DNA from: an uncultured Planctomycetota bacterium
GTDB lineage: Bacteria; Planctomycetota; UBA1135; UBA2386
Assembly: GCA_903925435.1 (NCBI GenBank)
Contig: CAIYFF010000612.1
Coordinates: 1 to 5,507, forward strand
DNA length: 5,507 nt
Direction of reading: 5' to 3'
Part shown: piece after piece, positions 1-4,854 of the stretch
Position numbering within the stretch: the stretch's first letter is position 1
Layout of the letters: every line of letters starts with the position of its first letter
Notes under the pieces: model-generated
What the model was told of the DNA's origin: nothing
Seen by the model: only the letters and a program-made list of their open reading frames with translations
Databases searched by the model: none
Position numbers and translations under genes: made by a program

Positions 1-263
1 AGCAATTGCACGCGGATGGGGCCGAGCACGTCGGCGAGCTTGCCGCCGATCAGGTTGCCGATCGTCGATCCGACTCCGTAGAGCGACAGGATGTAGCCGC
101 TCTCTTCGACCGTGAGGCCAAAGCGTCGGCCCAGGTAGATGCCGAGGAACGGCAGCACCATCGAGCCCGCGCGGTTCACGAAGGCCGCGAAGCAGATGAG
201 CCACGTCACCGCCGGCAGGCCGCCGTAGGTGCTGCTCACAAACCGCCTCGCCGCGCCAATCAT
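1..263 (-). CDS. MFS transporter, N-terminal part (3' end beyond window)
   Basis: About 87 residues are visible, from ATG at 263 to the left edge. After a short polar N-terminus comes a first membrane helix containing TWLICFAAFVNRAG, then LPFLGIYLGRRFG, a second helix around YILSLYGVGSTIGNLIGG, and the loop GGKLADVLGPIR. That loop matches the major facilitator superfamily motif A (GxLaDrxGxr) between helices 2 and 3. The arrangement resembles drug-efflux or small-solute MFS proteins of the MdtH/YajR kind, but substrate and transport direction cannot be told from this fragment. The gene lies 72 bp downstream of the DUF885 peptidase gene on the same strand, so co-transcription is possible, with uptake of released peptides or amino acids as one unproven idea. 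No Shine-Dalgarno sequence precedes the chosen ATG. It was chosen because the hydrophobic core begins about 18 residues later, as is usual for the family. Confidence 0.85.
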   Translation of the reverse strand, partial: MIGAARRFVSSTYGGLPAVTWLICFAAFVNRAGSMVLPFLGIYLGRRFGLTVEESGYILSLYGVGSTIGNLIGGKLADVLGPIRVQL

Positions 264-335
264 GGGGCGAGGAGAATGCCGATCCGCGGCGCGAGTTGGA
301 AAGGGATCTTCGCCCGCGTCGCGGCGGTTTCTGTG
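264..335 (-). other. Short intergenic gap between peptidase and MFS genes
   Basis: These 72 bases separate two same-strand genes. I see no T-tract terminator, no clear promoter and no ribosome binding site. The lack of a terminator is compatible with read-through from the peptidase gene into the transporter gene. Confidence 0.4.
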
Positions 336-2045
336 TCAGCGAAGTTCCGCGAAGCGCCACGCGGTGACGTCTTCTTCAGTCGGTTCGCGTTGCAGCAACG
401 CAGCGCGGACGAGCGCGATCGGGATCGCGTTCTGCTGCAGCACCGCGTCATGGAACGCGCGTTCCTGCATCGCGCCGCTGACGACGAGTTCTTCGTGCAG
501 CGCGCGCAGTTGGAGTCCGCCGAGCATGTAGGCCGCCTGGTAGAGCGGCGAGTAGCCGCCGCTCACCGAACGCCGCACCTCGGCCTCGGCGGCCGCCGGC
601 TCGTGGCCAACCTTGTCGATCAGGTAGGCGATGCATTGCTGCGGCGACCACGCGCCGCGGTGGTAGTTCAGCGAGAACACGATCCGTGCGCAGCGGTGCT
701 TGCGCCAATACAGCATGCCGATGCGGTCCGCGGCGGTCTTCGCGAGGCCGAGGTCGTAGAAGCGGAACTCCCAGTAGAGCGCCCAGCCTTCGATCCAGAA
801 CGGCGTCTCGAAGCCTTCACGGTAACGGCGGTGGCGCGCCATCGTGAACTGTTGCAGCCAGTGGCCCGGGATCAGCTCGTGATGCACCGTTGCGCGGCAG
901 AAGTGCTCGTTGTTGCTGCGCAGGCTTTGCAACTTCTGATCGTGGTCCATCGCGTCGGTCGGGAACGACACTTGGATCGTCTCGCCGCCGAGGAAGAACG
1001 GGTTCACGCGCTGCGCTTCCTTCGTCATCATCGACATGCGCCAGCACTCGCGCGCGAGGTCGGGGATCGTCAGCAGCGAGCGCGCATCGAGGAAGTCGAT
1101 CGCTTCGTGCGCGAGGTCGCGGATCAGGCGCGGTTGCGAGCCTGGATCTCGGTGCAGCGTCTTCACGTGCGTGAGCGCCTTGTGCCAGTCGCCGCCGAAT
1201 CCGAGTTCTTCGCTCGCCTTCGTCGCTTCCCGTTCGCACCACGCGAACTCTCGTTCGGCGATCGCAACGAGTTCTTCCGGCGAATACGGGATGCGCTCGA
1301 AGCGCAGTTCGGCGAGCAGCCCTTCGTCGCCGATCGGTTCGCCGACCAGCGATGCATCCTTGGACTTGCCGGCGATCAGTCGCGCTTCGATCGCGTCGCG
1401 ATACTGCTTCTCCGCCTTTGCGTAGCGTTGCCACGGCGCGCGCGTCCACCACGAGAACATCGGGTCGTAGCCATCGCGGAACGTGCGCCACGTCTCCGCT
1501 GCGCGATGGAGCGCTGCGAGCATCGACGATGCGGTGCGCGCGTCTTCGGCGGTGTGCGCGTCGAAGGCTCCGGCTTCGAGTTGCGCGGGCATTGCTTCGA
1601 GCAGGCTGGCAGCGGTGTCGAGCATCGCGGCTGTGGCCTTTGGCTCGCAGTCTTCCATGCGACGGTGCGCCTCATACGCAGCGACCAACGGCGCCGCGTG
1701 CGGCCAGAACGCTGCGAGCCGCGTGCGCTTTGCCGCCTGCTGTTGTTGATGCGCGAGTCGCCGGTCCGTGTCGGCCTGCAACAGCCAGAGGTCGATGCGC
1801 GCGTCGCGGCCGAAGCCTTGCAGGTCGAACGTTGCGTAGCGTGCGCGGGCGGATTCGAGGTGGCGACGCATGCGCTCTTCGCGCTCGCTGGATAGCGGCA
1901 GGTCGAAGCGCCGTTCGAGGTCGGCGAGGTCGGCGAAGTGCGCAGTGGCGAGATCTGAGAGATCCGTGCGTGGGCTCTGAGCAGGCGTCATCGAAGCGAG
2001 CGCGAAGGCGGAGAGAGCGGCAAACAGGCGCTGGGTGCGCAGCAT
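336..2045 (-). CDS. Exported DUF885-family zinc metallopeptidase
   Basis: This 569-aa protein belongs to the DUF885 family of gluzincin-like metallopeptidases, at a usual length. The key motif is HHELIPGH at residues 388-395 followed by Q398, the family's HExxPGHxxQ metal-binding and catalytic signature. FWIEGWALYWE (416-426) is the second conserved block and probably supplies the third metal ligand, E419. YSPLYQAAYMLGG (498-510) and FHDAVLQQNAIPIALV (531-546) are typical C-terminal family blocks. Residues 1-24 look like a signal peptide: basic MLRTQR, a hydrophobic LFAALSAFALA stretch, then possible cleavage after ALA or near PAQS. There is no lipobox, so the product is probably periplasmic or secreted and cleaves small peptides; the exact specificity is unknown. 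I chose the ATG at 2045 because the signal peptide begins there. An in-frame ATG at 2072 adds nine residues and cannot be excluded. The MFS gene follows 72 bp downstream. Confidence 0.9.
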   Translation of the reverse strand: MLRTQRLFAALSAFALASMTPAQSPRTDLSDLATAHFADLADLERRFDLPLSSEREERMRRHLESARARYATFDLQGFGRDARIDLWLLQADTDRRLAHQQQQAAKRTRLAAFWPHAAPLVAAYEAHRRMEDCEPKATAAMLDTAASLLEAMPAQLEAGAFDAHTAEDARTASSMLAALHRAAETWRTFRDGYDPMFSWWTRAPWQRYAKAEKQYRDAIEARLIAGKSKDASLVGEPIGDEGLLAELRFERIPYSPEELVAIAEREFAWCEREATKASEELGFGGDWHKALTHVKTLHRDPGSQPRLIRDLAHEAIDFLDARSLLTIPDLARECWRMSMMTKEAQRVNPFFLGGETIQVSFPTDAMDHDQKLQSLRSNNEHFCRATVHHELIPGHWLQQFTMARHRRYREGFETPFWIEGWALYWEFRFYDLGLAKTAADRIGMLYWRKHRCARIVFSLNYHRGAWSPQQCIAYLIDKVGHEPAAAEAEVRRSVSGGYSPLYQAAYMLGGLQLRALHEELVVSGAMQERAFHDAVLQQNAIPIALVRAALLQREPTEEDVTAWRFAELR

Positions 2046-2159
2046 GGCAGCGCATGCTGCGGCGTCGCGCATGAGGCTGCAACGGAGCGCGGCGGGAACT
2101 GGTGCTGGGCGGGGATCGACCTTGCGCTTGCTCCGCGCTGGCGGTTCTCTCCAGCGCGC
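2046..2159. promoter_or_regulatory. Divergent intergenic region, presumed to carry two promoters
   Basis: This is the only gap between divergently transcribed genes (peptidase to the left, DUF62-arginase pair to the right), so promoters for both should lie here or just inside the genes. I cannot point to a convincing -35/-10 pair. TTGCGC at 2122-2127 has only a poor -10 partner near 2145-2150. Overlapping short inverted repeats sit next to the peptidase start: AGCATG (2041-2046) with CATGCT (2053-2058), and GCAGC (2047-2051) with GCTGC (2056-2060). They may be chance in GC-rich DNA or an operator or leader fold. No Shine-Dalgarno is seen before either start codon. Confidence 0.35.
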
Positions 2160-2930
2160 ATGTTGCCACGACCTTGCGGCGCGATTGCTCTCTTGTCCGA
2201 CTTCGGCGGCAGCGATCCGTCGGTCGGCATGTTGAAGGGCTCGCTGCTGCGGTACGCGCCGCGCGCGCACATCGTAGACCTCACGCACGATGTCGAGCCG
2301 CGCGACGTGGGGCTCGGCGCGTTCTATCTGTGGGCGGCGGCGGGCCGCTTCCCTTCGGGCACGGTGTTCTTGGCGCTCGTCGACTGCGCAGGCAGCGCGC
2401 AGGCGCGCACGCTGTGCGCCGTGGCCCACGAGTGCTACTGGGTCGGGCCCGACAACGGCGTGCTCGGTGAGGCGGTTGCGGATGTGCATGCCGAGTTGCG
2501 CGCCGTCGACTTCGCCCCGCTTGGCTTTGGCGCTGCGACGCGCAGCTTTGCGCAACGGGACGCGCGCGCAGCGTTTGCGGCGAGCCTGTCGGCGGGGCGT
2601 TTTGGTTTTTCCGCAGCCGGTCCGCGGTGCGCCGATCCGGTGCGCGTGCCGCCGTTGCTCGCGGGCGGATACCGGGTCGTTCACGTCGATGCGCACGGCA
2701 ACCTCGTGACCAACATCCCGGCGACGGCGATTGCGGCGGCGCGCGCGGTCGCTGCGGGCGGCCGTTCCATCCCGTTCCGCGGTTCGCCCAGCGAAGTCAG
2801 CCGGGGGCACCTGGCCGCATTCGTGAACTCTTACGACCTCGTCGAGATCGCCGAGAACCACGGCAGCGCCGCGGCTAGTCTCCGCCTCTCCCGCGGCTCC
2901 GCCGTGGCGCTGGAGCCTGCTTCGCTATGA
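2160..2930 (+). CDS. DUF62 / SAM hydrolase-family protein with altered active-site motifs
   Basis: This 256-aa protein has the length and two-domain order of the SAM hydroxide adenosyltransferase family (DUF62; relatives of fluorinase and chlorinase). Active members split S-adenosylmethionine with water into adenosine and methionine. Family landmarks: SDFGGSD (13-19; usual TDFGxxD, SAM-ribose contact), GMLKG (23-27), DLTHDVEP (40-47), GPDNGVL (96-102), and in the C-terminal domain VDAHGNLVTNI (176-186; usual FGNxxTNI) and NSYDLVEIAENHGSAA (223-238). Two key places are unusual. The DPGVGxxR loop reads DCAGSAQAR (75-83), and the FHGRD motif reads FAQRD (130-134), so the triad His appears to be Ala. 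By knowledge of the family, loss of this His should impair hydrolysis while SAM or adenosine binding might persist. Its stop overlaps the arginase start by four bases. The ATG at 2160 fits the family, which begins just before the DFG motif. Family assignment is firm; activity is doubtful. Confidence 0.85.
   Translation: MLPRPCGAIALLSDFGGSDPSVGMLKGSLLRYAPRAHIVDLTHDVEPRDVGLGAFYLWAAAGRFPSGTVFLALVDCAGSAQARTLCAVAHECYWVGPDNGVLGEAVADVHAELRAVDFAPLGFGAATRSFAQRDARAAFAASLSAGRFGFSAAGPRCADPVRVPPLLAGGYRVVHVDAHGNLVTNIPATAIAAARAVAAGGRSIPFRGSPSEVSRGHLAAFVNSYDLVEIAENHGSAAASLRLSRGSAVALEPASL
2927..2930 (+). promoter_or_regulatory. ATGA stop/start overlap coupling two genes
   Basis: The arginase ATG (2927-2929) overlaps the TGA stop (2928-2930) of the DUF62 gene. 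This layout usually means one transcript with translational coupling by terminating ribosomes. The nearest purine-rich sequence, GGAG at 2912-2915, is 11 bases before the ATG, longer than optimal, which fits dependence on re-initiation. Confidence 0.75.
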
Positions 2931-3850
2931 AGAACACCGACACCAAGACCATTCGTCTCATCGGCGTGCCCATGGACCTCGGCGCAGGCCGTCGCGGCGT
3001 CGACATGGGGCCGTCTGCGATCCGCATCGCGGGCGTCAGCAACGAGCTTCGTCGACTTGGGTTTGGCGTCGAAGACGATGGCGACGTCGGCGTGCCAGCG
3101 CCCGAGACGCGCGATCCCGGCAAGACCAACGCGCGCTACCTGGAGCCGATCTATCACTGCTGCAATCGGCTGCGGTTGCGTGTGCGACGCACGCTCGACG
3201 ACGGTCGCATTCCGCTCGTCATGGGCGGCGACCACAGCATCGCGATCGGAACGATCAGCGGCGTTGCGGAGCACTTCCGCGCGAAGGATCAAAAGCTCGG
3301 GCTGATCTGGGTCGATGCGCACGCCGACATGAACACGCCCGAGATCTCGCCGTCGGGCAACATCCACGGCATGCCGCTCGCGACCGTGCTCGGCTATGGC
3401 GCGCCCAAGCTCGTCGAACTCGGCGGCTTCTGGCCCAAGGTCAACAAGGCGCACGTGTGCCTGATCGGCATTCGCGACCTCGATGAGGGCGAGCGCGCGA
3501 TGGTGCGCAAGTCTGGCATCCACGCCTACACGATGCGCGATGTCGATGAGCGCGGCATGCGCGCGATCATGCAAGAGGCGATCGGCTTTGCGACCGACGG
3601 CACCGCGGGCTTCCACGTGTCGTTCGATCTCGACGGCATGGATCCGCGCGACGTTCCGGGAACGGGCACGCCGGTGAAGGGCGGCATCAGCTGGCGCGAA
3701 GCGAACCTGCTGATGGAGATGGTCGCCGACTCTGGCGCGATGACGAGCCTCGAGGTGACGGAGTTGAATCCGATCCTCGACGTCAAGAACCAGAGCGGCG
3801 AGGTCGCGGTCGACGTGATCTCGTCCGCGTTCGGCAAGCGCATCCTCTGA
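2927..3850 (+). CDS. rocF: Arginase
   Basis: This complete 307-aa member of the ureohydrolase family hydrolyses L-arginine to L-ornithine and urea in the cytoplasm with a binuclear manganese centre. All metal ligands are visible: H103 in GGDHS (100-104), D130, H132 and D134 in DAHADMN (130-136), and D234 and D236 in SFDLDGMDP (232-240). SGNIHGMPLA (143-152) is the arginase-type substrate loop. H147 lies 15 residues after H132, as catalytic H141 follows H126 in rat arginase I. E279 in TELNP matches rat E277, which binds the guanidinium group. These features favour arginase over agmatinase, formiminoglutamase or guanidinobutyrase. Length is normal and nothing is broken. The symbol follows the common bacterial arginase name; argI is used in some species. 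The gene is the second of a coupled pair and ends 3 bp before a strong hairpin. No arginine-responsive operator is recognised. Confidence 0.96.
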   Translation: MKNTDTKTIRLIGVPMDLGAGRRGVDMGPSAIRIAGVSNELRRLGFGVEDDGDVGVPAPETRDPGKTNARYLEPIYHCCNRLRLRVRRTLDDGRIPLVMGGDHSIAIGTISGVAEHFRAKDQKLGLIWVDAHADMNTPEISPSGNIHGMPLATVLGYGAPKLVELGGFWPKVNKAHVCLIGIRDLDEGERAMVRKSGIHAYTMRDVDERGMRAIMQEAIGFATDGTAGFHVSFDLDGMDPRDVPGTGTPVKGGISWREANLLMEMVADSGAMTSLEVTELNPILDVKNQSGEVAVDVISSAFGKRIL

Positions 3851-3853
3851 CGA

Positions 3854-3879
3854 GCAGCGGGCGGCAGAGCGCCCGCTGC
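3854..3879. terminator. Perfect hairpin between convergent genes, likely bidirectional terminator
   Basis: GCAGCGGGCG (3854-3863) and CGCCCGCTGC (3870-3879) form a perfect 10-bp GC-rich stem with a 6-base loop. It sits in the 39-bp gap between the arginase stop and the stop of the opposing gene, where a shared terminator is expected. No T-tract follows on either strand (CAATCT on plus, CGTCAG on minus), so it is not a textbook intrinsic terminator. It may act with Rho or protect the 3' ends of the mRNAs. Confidence 0.6.
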
Positions 3880-3889
3880 GCAATCTACG

Positions 3890-4681
3890 TCAGGCTTCGG
3901 CCGCGCCTTCCGACTCCGCTTCGCGGCGAACCGGCGGCCGATCTTCGCGCATCATGTTCTTGCGCACGACGGACTGGACGATTGCGTCGACTTCGTGGAA
4001 CAGCGCCTGCGTCGCCGCGGCTTCTGCAGCTTCTGCAGGATGGTGCGCACTCCACATGATGCGCTGCTTCATGCGCAGCGTGTAGTTGGACCACTCGGCT
4101 TGCGTGTCCGCCATCCACAGGAAGTCCTGCCAGTTGCGCGGCAGGTTCGCGGTGTAGGGCGTGAAGTTCATGCGGCGGAACGGGATGAACCCGAGCCGGC
4201 CGAGCGGCACGCGGAACAGGCCGCGCAGTTGGTCGTTGAGCAGCGACTCGTCGACGAGGATGCGCATGCCCGTGACGCCGCTCTTCAACGCGCTCAACGC
4301 GCGTATCGCGCTGTGCGTCGCCGTGGCGCGGCGGATCTTGGACAACTCGTCGTCTTGCGCGAAGTGGCGCGCGGTCTCGTCGTCGCTCGGCGCGATCACG
4401 CCTCGCATCCACAGGCGCATCTCGTCCGAGGTGCGGGGGTCGAGCCATGCGCGGCGGAAGACACGGCGGGCGAGTGCGAGGGCGGATTCGATCGATGGGC
4501 AGATGAGGGCTGCCCAATCGTTCTCGATGTCGCCCGAGATGGAATCGGCCACGTCGAGGGAGCCGATTGTGTCGAGCACAAGGTCGGCGAAATCGTCGAA
4601 GAGGGCTTGCGCCTCTCCGGGTTGCTGGGCGTGCCACCGTTGCGGTGCGCCGAGCAGGTCGAGGTAAACGAGTACTGGCAT
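3890..4681 (-). CDS. Uncharacterised protein, probable divergent class III cyclase-like fold
   Basis: I do not recognise a named family for this 263-aa protein. Its pattern resembles stand-alone proteins with a class III nucleotidyl cyclase-like fold. LVYLDLLGAP (4-13) looks like the first strand with the FxDILGF-type Asp (D8). ADSISGDIENDWAALIC (45-61) resembles the beta2-beta3 hairpin with candidate second metal Asps (D47, D51, D55). SALALARRVFRRAW (66-79) is a helix, LWMRGVIAPSDD (90-101) matches the RGgIxxG strand, and HSAIRALSALKSGVTGMRILVDESL (123-147) resembles the conserved AyeLE..a..PRIxxs segment. The C-terminal third is aromatic (W184, W189, W197, W210), followed by an AEAAEAAA stretch and a charged tail. 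No signal peptide or membrane helix is seen. I chose ATG 4681 because the first strand starts there; a GTG at 4780 would add 33 residues of non-coding-like composition. Whether it makes or binds a nucleotide is unknown. Confidence 0.8.
   Translation of the reverse strand: MPVLVYLDLLGAPQRWHAQQPGEAQALFDDFADLVLDTIGSLDVADSISGDIENDWAALICPSIESALALARRVFRRAWLDPRTSDEMRLWMRGVIAPSDDETARHFAQDDELSKIRRATATHSAIRALSALKSGVTGMRILVDESLLNDQLRGLFRVPLGRLGFIPFRRMNFTPYTANLPRNWQDFLWMADTQAEWSNYTLRMKQRIMWSAHHPAEAAEAAATQALFHEVDAIVQSVVRKNMMREDRPPVRREAESEGAAEA
4020..4037. repeat. Tandem 9-bp duplication inside the hypothetical gene
   Basis: GCTTCTGCA occurs twice in direct succession (4020-4028 and 4029-4037). On the minus strand it encodes part of the AEAAEAAA helix of the 263-aa protein. 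It keeps the frame and probably arose by slippage; length differences between close relatives would be expected here. Confidence 0.6.
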
Positions 4682-4854
4682 GGTGTGGTGCTTCGATGCC
4701 GGGGATAGGGGGATAAGCCGTGCTGCGCGCGAGGTGGGCGCGCGCATCTGGCTGCAGAAAAACATTCCTGCAGGCACCACTCTCTACGCGTCTGTCCTCG
4801 CTGCTGGCTCGAAAGAGGCGCGTTTTTCGCGCGGATACATCGGAGCCGCCGCGA
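4682..4854 (-). promoter_or_regulatory. Leader and promoter gap upstream of the hypothetical gene
   Basis: This 173-bp stretch lies between the stop of the M14 peptidase gene and the chosen start of the hypothetical gene, both on the minus strand. It is lower in coding character than its flanks and long enough for a promoter and leader, though I cannot fix a -35/-10 pair. It contains a hairpin (4724-4746), two CTGCAG sites (4752-4757 and 4768-4773) flanking an A-rich stretch, two GGGGATA copies (4701-4707 and 4709-4715), and a weak 5-bp hairpin with a five-T loop (4818-4832) just past the peptidase stop. None is diagnostic. A GTG at 4780 could make part of it coding. Confidence 0.35.
4724..4746. 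repeat. Perfect 8-bp inverted repeat in the leader region
   Basis: TGCGCGCG (4724-4731) and CGCGCGCA (4739-4746) are perfect reverse complements around a 7-base loop (AGGTGGG on plus). No T-tract follows on the minus strand. It lies 43 bases before the chosen ATG of the hypothetical gene, so it could be a leader structure, a protein-binding site, or chance in GC-rich DNA. Confidence 0.45.

Noticed and set aside
260..451. A 63-codon minus-strand frame whose stop overlaps the MFS start as ATGA.
   Set aside because: Most of it lies inside the peptidase C-terminus in another frame, and its Arg/Ser/Cys-rich composition looks non-coding. The overlap appears to be chance.
6..1895. A 629-codon open frame on the plus strand opposite the DUF885 peptidase.
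   Set aside because: The protein is Arg/Ala/Glu/Val-rich low-complexity sequence with no recognisable motif, while the opposite strand encodes a full DUF885 protein with its catalytic signature. Long antisense frames are common in GC-rich DNA.
2046..2861. The peptidase frame stays open far upstream, which would give an 841-residue protein.
   Set aside because: The extension runs antisense through the DUF62 gene, is Arg-rich and motif-free, and would bury a good signal peptide that starts at 2045.
2831..3883. A 350-codon minus-strand frame opposite arginase.
   Set aside because: The plus strand holds an arginase with every catalytic residue. The antisense product is Arg/Ala/His/Asp-rich shadow sequence.
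4682..4780. A 33-residue N-terminal extension of the hypothetical protein from GTG at 4780.
   Set aside because: Its third codon positions are less GC-rich than the gene body, it has no domain features, and the predicted first strand begins right after ATG 4681. It is kept only as an alternative.
4818..4832. A GCGCG-TTTTT-CGCGC hairpin considered as the terminator of the M14 gene.
   Set aside because: The stem is only 5 bp, the T/A run is in the loop rather than after the stem, and the minus-strand sequence beyond it is only weakly T-rich.
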